From positions 248,001-312,000 of the forward strand of contig JAMXBD010001438.1 of assembly GCA_024138025.1 (NCBI GenBank): a DNA stretch of 64,000 nt, in the 5' to 3' direction. The translations under genes and the position numbers were made by a program. Below, piece by piece: positions 47,430 to 60,234 of the stretch. How positions within the stretch are numbered: position 1 is the first letter of the stretch; each line of letters begins with the position of its first letter. The stretch comes from Combretum micranthum (lineage: Eukaryota > Streptophyta > Magnoliopsida > Myrtales > Combretaceae). Under the pieces are notes generated by a model. It searched no databases. It saw nothing but the letters and a program-made list of their open reading frames with translations, and was not told where the DNA came from.

Positions 47430-48455
47430 GCAGGAAATATACTAGTAGCTAATGAGACTACTTATGCCTTGTTTGATACCGGAGCCACCCATTTGTTTAT
47501 CACCCCCAACCTTGTTAAGAAGACCAATTTACCTATAGTCACCACTATTAGGAGCTTCAAGATAAAGACACCCACGGGTAATGTTGTAACCACCTGAGAG
47601 ATGTTGAAGAAATGTCCATTAGAGATCCAAGGACACCATGCGATAAGTGATTTGATTGTGTTGGAGATGAGTAAGTATGAAGTGATTCTCCATCTGAGTT
47701 GGCTGACTCGCATTAAAGCTATGGTAGAATGTCGAGAGAAGAAGGTGAAATTTAAGGATATGAATGGGAAAGATATTGAGTTCAAAGGAGAATCCGCTGT
47801 CATAAGGAGGCAAGGACTAAGTTCGCTCGAGTTAGTGACGATTAAGGAGGAGGAAATCGACCAACATGTCAACGCAATAGAAGAAGAGAGCGAAGGACCA
47901 AAAGTGGAGGTATAGTCAATGAGTTTCCTGATGTTTTTCCTGAGGAATTGCCTGGATTGCCGCCAAAGAAGGAGATCGATTTTGAGATTAGCTTGTTGCC
48001 AAATACCGAACCAATATCGAAAGCTCCTTACCGCATGGCACCGGTAGGGTTGAAGGAGCTCAAGAAGCAATTACAAGAGCTTCTGGATCAAGGATTTATT
48101 GGCCTAAGTGTATTGCCATGGAGAGCACTAGTCTTGTTCGTTAAGAAAAATGATGGGTCTATAAGGTTATGCATTGATTACCGAGAGTTGAATAAGGTAA
48201 CAATCAAGAATAAGTATCCATTACCATGGATTGATGAACTCTTCGACCAATTGCAAGGAACAAGTGTGTTTTCCCGCATCGACCTGAGGTATAGATACCA
48301 CTAGTTAAGAGTAAAACTAAAGGATATACCAAAACTGCTTTTTGAGCTTGTTATGGACATTATGAGTTCTTAGTGATGTCTTTTGGTTTGACAAATGCAC
48401 CTTCCATTTTCGTGGACATGATGAATCGAATCTATAAGCCCACATTTTCTTAGCA
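47430..48455 (+). pseudogene. pol: Protease and RT fragment, copy B
   Basis: LFDTGATHLF near 47475. A TGA follows NVVTT; 47601-47915 then stays open (MLKKCPLEIQG, VLEMSKYEVILHLSWL, acidic linker). After a stop and shift, 47948-48304 reads [42 protein letters not shown] and FSRIDL with a final stop where SGYHQLR would be. Residual homology runs to MNRIYKP near 48448, where the LTR begins. The 202-codon minus-strand ORF at 47462-48070 is an antisense shadow of this region. Confidence 0.88.
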
Positions 48456-48681
48456 AACCTAACTCGGTTTCAGAAATCGAAACCGGAAACCGGAAACCGA
48501 AACCTTAAACGAATACCCAAGACTAGTATGGAACCTAGGAACCCTAAGTTTGACAATATCGAGATCAAAACGCTAGAACAATAAAAATAAGTTAGCTCTA
48601 GAATATAGTCCTAAATAATATATCAAAACATAAAAAGATCAAATTTTGGAAAAATTCATCTAGTTGAACCCGATTGGGATC
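48456..48681 (+). mobile_element. LTR 5' part, copy B, interrupted
   Basis: Matches 23500-23735 of copy A. Interrupted by a solo LTR after GGATC; resumes at 52254. Confidence 0.85.
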
Positions 48682-49373
48682 TGTAAACCCTGGTTTTCTT
48701 AGTAACTGAGTAAGCTCCGTAAATCGGAAATCAAAACCCTAAATAGGATTAGTACAAGTAATCTAGAAACCCTAATTCCGGCTTTTCTTAGATTTCTATA
48801 TAAAAGAACCTCTATAAGATAAATTAATGCGGATTATTGTTTTATAGTATATTTCGAACCATACAAAATTTTGATTTCGAAAAATTTTCTATTCCGAGCT
48901 TTTCCGAGCTTCATTACGGAAAAGCGAGCCCGGAACTAGAAACTCAGAAAAATATTCCGGAATACTCGTTAGAACCGGAATTTTATAAGGATTTCAAAAA
49001 TATATATTTTATAATTTTTCGGGCTATAAAAATTACAGTTATAGCCTTTTTCTCGTATTTTCGTTACTACCGATAAAGTAAATGTCTTATCTACTATTTA
49101 TTACTATTCACAAGTACAACCTACTACACACATACCCATGCCCTATTCTTACAACCTTTCAATCACTCAATTCATTTTGTTTTCCAAGAAATTTTGTCTC
49201 TTCACAAATCATTACAATTAATACAATTTATTACACAAATTCAAATTTCAAATGAAATCAAATATATTTCCCTTTCACTCCCTCATTGGCCGGCGCATAT
49301 CCCCATACTTTTCCCCCCAATTTGTTTCATTTTAACTCCTTTTATTACACAAACAAACCCTAAATCCACCTAA

Positions 49374-49381
49374 TATAAATA
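49374..49381 (+). promoter_or_regulatory. LTR TATA box
   Basis: TATAAATA followed by TTTTCTCTCTC. No ATG occurs between about 49400 and the donor-like site at 49544. Confidence 0.6.
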
Positions 49382-51049
49382 CTCATTTACTTTTCTCTCT
49401 CTTCACTTTTCATTCCACTCTCCAAAAACTCTCAAACCCTCTTTTTCCCTTTCCTTCTCTTCTTCTTTGCTTTGTTCTTCTTAAGAACAAGTTGCCCCAT
49501 TTTTCTTTCTTGCTTCCACATATATTTCTTGCAAATATTTGAGGTAATCTTTCCCTTTTTGCTCTTATAAGATGTTCTAGGATGATACCATGGATGTTTC
49601 ATGCATCAAAGGACATTCCAAAAGCTTAAAAGGCTATGGATGATGATGCCAAGAAGTGAAACACTCCTCTAGATGATGATCTCTTTTGTTCTTAGTATTT
49701 TTGTTATGGAAGGCTTGTTTATTTTCTTGTTTATGTGATAACTTGTAGATCTAGAGTTTTACAAAGTTTTAGTTATATTTATGTGTAGATCTAGGAGTTC
49801 AAGGCTTACTACTAAGTTTTTCTTATGCTTTCATGGATATATATTGAGTAGATCTTAGATTCAAGTTGGAAAAAAAAATAAAATTCGTAACTTGTCAATG
49901 CCCTATTTTAAAAACCCTCTTTCAAGTCTTAAAATGGAAGCTTTTGTTAAGAAAATGAAGGTTTGATGGATGTATATCATCAAGGCTTCATCTTACAAGA
50001 ATCAAAGTTGATTTTCAAAGTTTATTTTCAAAAACAAAAATTGTATTTTCGGATCAAGACAAAGATCCAAAATAAAAACATGTTTTCCAACTCACAAATG
50101 AGGATTTTATTCAAGAAATGAAGGGTTCTTGAGATATAATATGTAATGGGTTGTTTTCCATGAGTTTTGATGAATTTTCTCAAGAGATATGTTCAAAATA
50201 AATTTATGAAAATTCGGATCAAGACCAAGACCTATTTTTGGAACCCATCAATCAACTTTAAAATGAAGATTTAGACAAAAATATAAGAGGCTCTTGATAT
50301 AGATATCTTAAGGAATGGATTTTCATAAGTTTGAATGGGTTTTCCTAAAAAGTATTGCATAAATCAAGTGCTTTGTAGAAGACAATATTTAGGTCTTGTT
50401 TTCATTGTAAGTTTCAAAGTGGAAATTCGTAATTATGAGGAGACCAATTTTGAAAACCTTCTTTTTGATCTCAAAACAAGTATTTTATATTGAAAATGGA
50501 ATGCTTTGATGATACATAATATAGGAAAAATTATTTTCATTGAACTAAGTGAGTTTTAGTAAAGGAATTACTCAAAACAAGACAATGAGTTTCAACTTGT
50601 GAATTTCGGTTTTATGAATATGGATTCTTAGAAGTTTCTTTTGAGCATTATGTTTGTGATTAGATAAGTATGTAATCTCTTAATTTTGTTTAGAGGATCT
50701 CCTTGCAAGTTTAGGACTAATATGAGTTAACCTAAGTAGTTAAATAGAGTAGATATGGCAATTTTTCACAAAGGCTCAAATCTGGAATTTTCGCAACCCT
50801 ACTGTACAGTACGTTTCCGACCCTTAAATGACCTTAAATGTTTGAATTAACTTTAGAAATGGATAGCTCTTTCGAAGTAGGTATAAATCGGTATATTATA
50901 AGCTAAATTCCGAGTTAAAATGAGTTAGATATGACCTTTTTAAGTTAAGGATTCAACCTAGACGGAAATTGACGAACTTAGTAAATAAAATTGTTAAGTT
51001 TAATAGAACTTCATAAGAGATACTCATTGAGGGTATTCTTTGTACCTAG

Positions 51050-51118
51050 GTGAATTGGAGGACGGGTTACCACTTCCCGAGGACTATTACGACTAGTGGA
51101 TTTTCACTACATGGACAA
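51050..51118 (+). other. Exon-like block in LTR (conserved 15-codon tail)
   Basis: TTTGTACCTAG, then a frame GELEDGLPLPEDYYD ending at TAG (51094-51096), then CATGG and GTGAGT. Same peptide as at 3452. Confidence 0.55.
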
Positions 51119-51465
51119 GTGAGTTCATTTCTCAATTAATTATGCTCTTGGGTGTGCTTGTAGTAGTAGTGGCATTAGACTTAGGAAAAGATAAAATTGT
51201 GATTGAATGGTGATCTAAACTTGTATGAATGAACGATAAGTATATCGAGGCAAGCTTTGTTGCAATAACTTGTATGAGCTAGTATAGATTTGGAGTGTCT
51301 GAAATCTGTATGATCACTTTTAAAATTATCTAATTAATATGCCATGATTATATGAATAAATTGTACATGCATATCACGTAGTGAGTCACATTGCATTACG
51401 AGAATGCTTTTGGTGGGAACAAAAGTATGATCGGGAGGCAGCGGGTCTTTAATGAAGGGGACTAG

Positions 51466-51645
51466 GGTTGCATGACTTATGGACCACCCCATTCAAATAA
51501 TGAAAACTATGGTTGCATGACTTATGGACCAACATTAAAATTGTGGTTGCATGTCTTATGGACCACCCCACTTAAGATTGGGATTATGGTTGCATGTCTT
51601 ATGGACCAACTTTGGAACTGTAGTTGCATGACTTATGAACTACCC
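51466..51645 (+). repeat. Minisatellite inside LTR, 5 units
   Basis: GGTTGCATGACTTATGGACCA units as at 3854-4035. The open frame 51472-51684 (MTYGP... repeats) is caused by these units. Confidence 0.8.
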
Positions 51646-51839
51646 CAAACCCCGAATGGAGGGCGTAAATTCATTCACTTATGACTACCGGAAAGTCATA
51701 TGCTGCTTGCTCATTGCTTGTGCATTCATATGGTTGCTTAATTATAACTTGCTTGTATAGATATTTTAGCTTGTCGGTATGTTACTTGAAAATGAATCTC
51801 ACTAAGCATTAGCTTATACCCCAATAGTTTTTGTTGCAG

Positions 51840-51879
51840 TGTTCCTATTTTTGGTTGTTCGAGAGGACACTTTGTGCAG
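51840..51879 (+). other. Short exon-like block in LTR (40 nt)
   Basis: Bounded by TTTTTGTTGCAG and GTGCAG/GTTTAT. Confidence 0.45.
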
Positions 51880-52253
51880 GTTTATACATTGGATTAAAGA
51901 GCTTTTGAGGAAGTCGGGACCTAGTATAGGCGTGGACTTCTAGGAAAATCTCTTTAAATAAATTCAGATTATGTAATTGGAGCTAAACGATGTAGACTCC
52001 TATTATTTTGGGGGGGTATGCCCCCTTGGCTTTTGTAAAGCTTAACTATTTATCTTGATGTGATTTATATTCTTAATGCTATGTATGCTTTCTTAAGACT
52101 ACTCGATCAAAGTGTGATCCTAAAAGTTGTGAAAGTACACCTTACACTCGATATGCAAACTTATGGGATGACTAAGGTGGTCATACTTAAGTTTAAGTAT
52201 CGCGTGTGGTGGACTGTCGCGTTTAGGGTACCCTTTGGGGCGTGACCAGGATC

Positions 52254-53312
52254 TGTTTTCAAAAATTGATCCACAGGACTCGAAAATAGTAAAATATTTC
52301 GTAAGACTCTTTAGAACCGAAATTTAATAAGGAATTCAAAATTATAATTATAATAATTTTTCGATTTATAAAAATTACAGTTATAGTCCTTTTTCTTGTA
52401 TTTTCATTACTACCGGTAATTTAATTGTCTAATCTACTTTTTGTTTTCTAATCATCATTATTCACCAAGTACAATCAACCGTACCCTACTCTTACATCAT
52501 TACAACCCATTCTTACAACCTTACATCATATTCCTTACAAATTTATTTTTCCAATTCAATTTTATTACTTAAATTACTTTATTAAATTTGAATTCTTCCA
52601 CAAAAAAAAACACATCTCTCCCTTCCACCCCCCCCCCCCCTCCAAACCGATGTGATCCCCCCATATCCAATTGTGCCTTCAATTTGTCTTATTTTATTTA
52701 TTCACACAAATCCTAATCTAGTTTTCTATATAAACACCTTCATGCCTTTACCATTTCACTTTCTTTCTTTCTTCACAAAATCAAACATTTGAAAAATTTT
52801 CTCTCCCCTCTCCTTCCCTATTGTTTCCGTGACCCCTCCCTCTCTATAACACACAATTTTTCTTCTAGTTTTCTTGTTCCAAACACTTAATAGGTAATAG
52901 ATCTAGACCCTACCACAAATAAAACATGTAATGGCAAGATCATAAACGTGTGATTCCACTAAAATCCCCATGAGCTTTATGCAAGAGATGTGGAAGTATT
53001 TAAGCATGATATTCTTGCCATCACAATGTTGTGGATATTTTATTTAAGTTGTTTTACTATATTATTGCTCTATATGGTTCATACTGATATTTTGTGCATA
53101 TACCTACTAACCTCATCTTCATAATATCTATCTTGCATTTACATACATAACATGAAAGTCAACATAGATCTATTTTGTTTTGAGTATATAAATACCATAA
53201 ACATTTGTCTTATGTGAATAAAAGGCTTGTAGTATGATAGTATTAATAGGAATGTTGCCAAAAACTCAAGATCTATTTTGTTTCCATCAAAAACAAATTT
53301 TTAAATTCCAAT
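52254..53312 (+). mobile_element. LTR 5' part, copy B, continuation; end of duplicated segment
   Basis: Continues 48456-48681 and matches copy A 23743-24268 plus 28571-29105, with the Ogre/Tat-like insertion absent. TATA box at 52727-52734. Homology with copy A stops at 53312, where a minus-strand LTR begins. Confidence 0.87.
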
Positions 53313-54635
53313 TTTATCTTGCCCCAAATCACATGCACATTTCTATATTCTTTTCAAGTTCCTTGTCATATATTCATAAAGATCTATCATCTAACACATT
53401 TATATATATGTAAGGCTAAGCTTTTATGATCATTAATGCATGAAAATACAAAATACTCATATGAACATGAATGTCAAGAAAGATATGAATGTCTAAACAC
53501 TAGATCTACAACTTATAGTGCATGAACATGAGTTTAAAGACATGAACATAAATTTTTCATGCAAGATCCCTACTTTTATATGCATGAACATAATATTATT
53601 TCAACAAAAACTCATTAACACAAGATCTACTTCTTGTGATGGCTTGATATTCTTATATTAGTGTTTTCCCATCCCTACAATTTGCTCATTGGGATTTAAG
53701 ATGGAAAACACACAAGAATGGTCTTGCTATTACAAGATTATGTAATAAAAAGGCTAGGAATCATCACCTAAATGAAGATTTGAAGAAGAAAAGAAGATGA
53801 AATGAGCTTGTGAGTGTGTGTGTGGGAGGGGGCTTGATCACGGCAAGAAAAGGAAGGAGAGGGAGAGTTTTGCTCCTTTGTAAAATTTTGAAATGAGTAA
53901 AATGATGAGAGAGAGAGAAAATAAGCTTATATATTAAAGGAATTAGGGTTTAATTGAAATAAAAGAAGCAAAAATAAAACAAAATAGAGGGAAATGGGGG
54001 AGGGGTGCGCCGGCCACCTAGAGGGAAGAGAGAGAGAGAGAATTTGTTTTGTTTGAATTTGTAATTTAAGTAATAAAATGTAATATATGTATTAATTTAA
54101 TAAGAAACAAAAATTTCTTAGAAAAGAAAATATAATGAGTAGTTGTAAGGATGTAAGAATAGGGTATGGGTAGTGTGTAGTATAGGTTGTACTTGTGAAT
54201 AGTGATAAATAGTAGACAAGACATTTACTTTACCGGTAGTAAAGAAAATACAGGAAAAAGGCTATAGTTGTAATTTTTATAGCCCGGAAAATTATAAAAT
54301 TTATATTCTTGAAATCCTTATAAAATTTCGATTCTAATTAGTATTTCGGAATATTTTTCTGAGTTTCTGGTCCCGGGGCTCATTTTTCCGTAATTGAGCT
54401 CGAGAAGGCCTGGAATAAAATTTTTTTCGAAATTAAAAATTTCTAAGGTTTGAAATATACCTTAAAACAATAATTCATATTAATTTATTTTATGAAACTT
54501 CTTTTCTTATGAAACCGAAGGGAAGCCGGATCTAAGGTTTCTAAGCTCCTCTCACTAAGCTTGAACTAGACCGATTTGGGGTTTCGTTCTTCGGTTTCCG
54601 AAGTGTATTCAATTACTAAGAAACCGGGATATACA
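53313..54635 (-). mobile_element. Minus-strand LTR 5' part
   Basis: Minus-strand start at 54635 (TGTATATCCCGG). TATA box at 53926-53933 and donor-like TTTAG/GTGATG near 53769. Closest to the outer LTR at 1-953 and 4657-4805. Faces the plus-strand LTR at 52254-53312 tail to tail. Confidence 0.8.
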
Positions 54636-55487
54636 TTATAAGAATAATAAAATTGTGTAATGAATAATAGTAACTAGTACCAAATGACTAGCTAATTACC
54701 GGTAGTAAAGAAATACAAATAAAACTGCAAAATCAGGTAATTCTAGTTATAAAAAATTTATAAAACTAATATTTTAGAGATCCTTATAAAAATATGAGTC
54801 TAACGGCATTAATAACATATATTTAATATTTCGAATCTCGGGGCACGCTTTTCGAAGTCTGTACCCGACCGGTTTGGAAATAGATTGAAGATTCGTCAAT
54901 CTCGTCTTTTAGAGCATCTTAGACTTAATACGAACCAACTACTCATTTTCTCTTATTCCGACTCCTTGGTTTAGGAATATGGGATTGCCGGATTTAGGCT
55001 ACGGGGTTTCTTGTGAGTTTTATGAACTTAGGTTTTCCGGTTGACTTTCCGCTTATACCTTTGCTAATTTGGAAACTGATATTTTATGTTTATACAACAT
55101 ATCTGATTTGAGAAATTTATTGTAAGGTTGATTTTTTTTATAAGTATTAATATCTTTCAATGTTTTCGGAATTCTTTGAATTGAGTTTATTTCCGAAGGT
55201 TGATCATTATTTACTTTTTTTTATAATTTGTTTTTGGCTCTAATTTACCCGATTTTATAAGTTGAGTTAAGTATAAAATTTGTCGTATATAGTGGTTTTG
55301 GAATTGAAGTATATTGGGTTCCTATTTTATTTTTTAAGGATTCTTATTTTTCTCACGATTCAAAAATTTCTGGATTCATTCGGGATTTGGGACTTATCGA
55401 AGTTCGGTTTTAATTCGGAGTGATTTTTAGGGTTTATTTTTCTAAGTTCATCTTAGAATTATTTACTAAGATTTTCCGGGGCTTATA
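54636..55487 (-). mobile_element. Minus-strand LTR 5' end fragment
   Basis: Minus-strand start TATAAGCCCCGG at 55487; matches 39180-40008. Interrupted at 54636 by the previous LTR. Confidence 0.75.
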
Positions 55488-57465
55488 ATAACAAGTCACA
55501 TAATAGAAAAATTAGTTTCAACTTTCTTTATTAAAGAAAAATTCTATTTTTTAAATTTAGTTGAGACAATATCATTATGATTATGCATGTACATGAGCAT
55601 GTAAAATAATAAGAATATGAGAAAGATACTAGAAGCAAATAATAATAAGCAAGATAATAAAAATATCAAGTATTGGGAACCTTAACTTTATAAAGGCATC
55701 CCAAGATTAAGAACAGACTAGTCCCAAAAAGAATAAACAAACTAAAGAAAAGGTTGTTTTGACTTGATGCGGACAAGTTTAAGACTAAAAAGAATAGTAT
55801 TAAAATAGCATGAACTTAGATAAATAACAAGTGAGCTTATATGCTCTAAAGATTATATAAAATACATAAATATACTTAATTGCATATGAATAAGAAGTTA
55901 TAATAATAATAACAATGATAATATTAGTAACAACATATATCAAAGCATAATATTAAAATAAGAATTTCATGTGCAAGAACAAAACATGAATATGTTGTTG
56001 CTTTTACTACTCATGTGAGTTTCAAAATAACATCATAGTTATGTTAAGTTACATGCAATGGATAAACTAAATGGTTGGAAGAAGTTTTACCTAAAGTGTT
56101 TATGTGGTATGAAGATGGTAGATGAATGGGATAATATGGGGTAGTAGAAATAAGAGATGGCTTATGTATAGAGGAGGATTTTTATGAGTGTTTGGTTAAA
56201 GAGAATTTTAGTAGAGGAAAATTTTGTGGAGAGTGTTTGTGTAGTGAATTTGAGAGAGTTTTGGTAGTAGAATGAGTTGTGTGAAAGAATGAAGAATGAA
56301 GGGGATATATAGAGTTTTTGAGTGAAAATTAAATGTAATTAAATTAATTGAAAAAATATAATTGAGAGTGAAGAGAGAGAAGGGGTGGATGGCAAGGTGG
56401 AGAGGGGAGAGAGAAAATTGATTAAAAATAAATTTTAGAAGAAAAGTGTAAGAGAAGTTTAGTAATATATGGTGTATAATTTTTATGGGAAAAGAAAATT
56501 ATAAGAAATAGGTATGTAGGTGTAAGAATAGATAGTAAAAAAAAGTAGAGATAGATGAATAATAATAAATAGTAGAAAAGTACTATGAATAGTAGACTAG
56601 ACAAATAAAATACCGGTAGTAATAAAAATACACGTATAAATACGATATCTATAATTTTTAGTTACCGAAAAAATTCTAAAACTAATTTTTTAGAATCCTT
56701 ATTTTTTTACGTGTCTATTGGTATTAACGGAATATTTTTGTCATCCGATATATCGAGGCATGATTTTCGAAAATTGAACCCGTTCGGATCCGAAGGACAC
56801 TAGAAATTTGCGAATCTGATATTTTTAAGCTTCCCTATATTATTACGAACTATTATCAACAATTATTTTTATTTCGTTGTTTAGTGTTTAAGAGCACGAA
56901 ATTATTGGATCTTAAACACTAGGGTTAGTTGTAAGTTTTGTTGACTTTAGGGTTCTAGTTAACTTCCAATTGTGTTGAGTCATTCGTAAGATTATAAAAT
57001 TTTGAGGTTTTTCCCGTATTATATTTTTAGTTTTGACGTATATGGTTTATCCCATTTTATTTATGATTATTTAATATTTTTTAGTTCTTGGGATCGTTTA
57101 ACCGAGTCTAGGGTTATGGGTTAACTCAGTTTGAATTTTGGTGAAAATTGAAAAATATTGTTCTAAAATTCACCGAAGGATTTAAGGTCTTAGTATTTCG
57201 TTGTCGAGCGTTATTTGGATATATCGTCTTGATTTGCGTTTTAGGAATTAGATAGATGATTTGATTGGTGTACAGATATTGAATCAATCGATAGTTGGAT
57301 ATTCTATTTTGTTTTGAGGGTTTTCTTTTTCTCAAGATTAAGAATTCCCGTGTTTAACATTATTTATAATTATGTTTTAACTTGGTTCGATTTTCATGAT
57401 TTTGGTTTTGGTATTAGACTTCTAGGATTATTTTATAAGAATTATAAAAATTTCAGGAGTTTATA
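55488..57465 (-). mobile_element. Minus-strand LTR 5' part
   Basis: Contains a TATA-like ATATATAG region near 56307, donor-like TTTAG/GTAAAA near 56090 and degenerate hairpins near 55756-55795. The minus-strand start is probably TATAAACTCC at 57465. ORFs at 56422 and 57126 have no support as genes. Confidence 0.7.
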
Positions 57466-57798
57466 AGAACGGAAGCTTTTAAAGTACCATATTACCACTA
57501 TTTTGGTGGTACTCTAGTAGGTGTTGATTAAGGAAAAATCTATGTAAATGTATTGGAAGGACTTTATTTTTAGATGTAAGAACAATATGAATGCAGAAGT
57601 TATGTAATTATTATTTTAATTTCTTATTGCTATAATGATGCCATCATATTAAAATGCATAACTCCAATGTAACTCTTATGGTGAAAGTACGCCTTGTGCA
57701 TAATATCGAAGCTTTTGCGTGACTAAAGTTGTCACTCCTAAGCTTTAATATTGTGTACAATGGACTATCACGTTTAGGGAACCCATCGGGGCGTGACA
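57466..57798 (+). mobile_element. Plus-strand LTR 3' end fragment
   Basis: Last 330 bp of a plus-strand LTR ending CGGGGCGTGACA at 57798. Includes the conserved GTGACTAAAGTTGTCAC stretch. No PBS follows; the next base starts a minus-strand LTR interior. Confidence 0.8.
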
Positions 57799-58401
57799 AA
57801 AAGCTATAGGGGTATAAGCAAAATTAGCTTAGTGAGATAACTCTCTTCTTCAAAACATTTCCATAAAAACATATAAGTATTTCAAACAATCATATGTGTA
57901 TGCAACAATCATATGGCAAGCAAAATACACACGATTAATCAGAAACCATGTGTAGCAAGGATTTTGTGCCCTCCATGTCGGGGGTTGGGTGGTTACCGAC
58001 CCATTCGACCATCAATATTTGTAGGCTTACCGGCTTCTATTTGCCCATATAGACTTCCCGGCTGCTACTAGACACCACTATAACTCCTCGTTTCCCCACA
58101 TGAAGAATAGTAGCAAAAAAAATGTGACTCACAATATGTCATGCATGAATCATTTTTAATATTGGTTTATCCAATTATTGTAAGTTTTCAAGTTAAGAGT
58201 GACAAACACAATATTCATCATACCATAGCAAGAGAACATGCTTTATTTACCAAACTTTTCCAATATACTTATTTTATTCAACAACCATTCATTCGACATG
58301 CATCTAATTCACACAACATTTCTTTTTATCTTTTCCTAATCTCTAATGCTACTACTTACAAGCACATTCAAGGAAACATAATTAGTATGGGATTAACTCA
58401 C

Positions 58402-58463
58402 TCAATGTTGATCACTCATAAACGAAGTAGTCCTCCGAGAAAGCGATATTAGTTCCTTCTTCA
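58402..58463 (-). other. Exon-like block in LTR (degenerate tail)
   Basis: Minus strand: TTTAG, then a frame with SEDYF and two extra residues before TGA (58412-58414), then GTGAGT. No ATGG. The most decayed copy. Confidence 0.35.
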
Positions 58464-60225
58464 CTAAATAAGATGAAATACCCAAAATGAGTCTTTCATA
58501 GAATTTCTACTTAAAGATTCTAAATCTATCTTCTAATTGCGGTAAAAATCTGTGGAAATTCCAACTTAAAATGGTCATAATTTGCTCATTTAACTCGGAA
58601 TTTCGCGTATTATATGTCATTTTCTACCTACTCGAAAAGATCTATCCATTTATCATGTTTTTCATTGTAAGAAGTCATTTGGGTCTCGGATCAGAGGGGT
58701 ATAGGTTTACCACGAAAATTCCCTCCTTTAAAAACAATTTTTTCTAATCCTTCCTTTACTAAAAAATTGTTAATTAAAACTTAAATATGTATATGATTGA
58801 AAAGAATTCATTTAGTACATAAATAGACTCATAATTTATGCATGATGCCATAGGTGTTATCTCATTTAATTAATTTCCATAAAACAACTTTTCTTAGGTT
58901 TGGAAAAATTGGATTTGTTGTTGAACTTTTCTTTATGTGATTGAAATAAACTTATAAATTCTTGGGTTATCATAATTTAGTGTTCTATATTTTTATTCTT
59001 TAGTTCATCAAAAGTGAGTTGAAATAAAGTTTGGTCTTTTTAAGTTATTTACCAATTTTATTTCTAGGAATTGAAAAATAGAGTTTCGAAAATTTTCTTT
59101 AGTAATACCTAATGTTCTTGTTGGTATTATATCTATATTTTAGAAAAATGAGTTTATTCTTTGAAAATTTACTTCCTTAGATTGTTGATAAATTTTATTT
59201 CTCTAAGTGAGTTTCTTAAGACTTGTAAGTCGATTTTTACCTTAGCTTGAAAACTTATTTAGTTCTTAGTTTAGAAAGTTGGTAAAAATTGGCATAGTAT
59301 CAAGTTATCATCTATATATCAAGATTTTCATATTGTCATTTGAAAAGTAAGTATTTTAGACTTTGAAGAGATTTTCTTTACTAATAGTTTGAAATTTCAT
59401 AATGAGCTTATATAAATTTTTGAAAGGAATTCGTTAAAATTATTCATCTAAGTCTTGGTGAAAGATATTTGTTAAGTGACAAAATTTTAAGGGTTTACTC
59501 TTATATAAAAAGATCTCTTTTTATTTGGACAACAACACATTAGCCATGCATGAATATGATTATGTAGTTTATAAAAAGATAAGAATATCACAAGATAAGA
59601 TAATAAGGAATATAAGAAACAAATAAGCATAATAATGTCAAGTATTAGGAGCCTTAGATTCATCAAGGCTTCCCGGGACTAAGAATAGACTTGTCCCAAA
59701 GAAAAGAAAAAAAGAAAGAAAGGAAAAAGCCTTAGCTTCATCAAGGCTTCTTAGTCAAGTATTGGGAGCATTAGCTTCATCAAGGCTTCCCGAGACTAAG
59801 AATAGACTAGTTCCAAAGAAAGAAAAAAAAAAGAAAGAAAGGAAAAATGAATATAATAATAAAACATAATGTATGAATAATGAACAAAACATGAACATAA
59901 TGTTGTTTTCTTAAGCTCCATGGTTTTTTTTTAAAAACACACACTATATTCATGCTAAGTTGCATGAACATAAAAATAAATCTACTAAAAATACCATATC
60001 ATAAAGTTTAGGTCACAAGAACAAAGTATGAATATATTGTTGCTTTCCTGACCTTCATGGATTTAGGAAACACACACTATGCCATACTAAGTAAATGAAC
60101 ATAAAAAAAAACTTAAAGGATTATTACCTATAAAAGAAGAAGAAAGTATAGAGAACTTTTGGAGAGAATTTGGGATAGTTTTGGTAGTGTAAGAAAGGTG
60201 TGAAAAAAATAGAAGAAAGGGGTGG

Positions 60226-60234
60226 TATTTATAG
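60226..60234 (-). promoter_or_regulatory. LTR TATA box (CTATAAATA)
   Basis: Minus-strand CTATAAATACCACCCC, same box and position as at 7775 and 16672. Confidence 0.6.

Larger units (their letters stand above)
48682..52248 (+). mobile_element. Solo LTR, 3.57 kb, target duplication GGATC
   Basis: Starts TGTAAACCC and ends GGCGTGACCA. GGATC lies on both sides (48677-48681 and 52249-52253), and copy A shows the empty site at about 23730-23742. Contains a TATA box (49374), an ATG-free leader of about 140 nt, donor-like GAG/GTAATC (49544), the exon-like block 51050-51118, a minisatellite (51466-51645) and the short block 51840-51879. It is a close relative of the solo LTR at 954-4651. No internal region is attached. 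Confidence 0.94.

Noticed and set aside
47462..48070. 202-codon minus-strand ORF
   Set aside because: Lies exactly antisense to the protease/RT remnant of copy B; no domain on the minus strand and copy A does not keep it open.
51472..51684. Repeat-containing ORF (MTYGP units)
   Set aside because: Produced by the minisatellite; the equivalent array at 3854 is not open in this frame.
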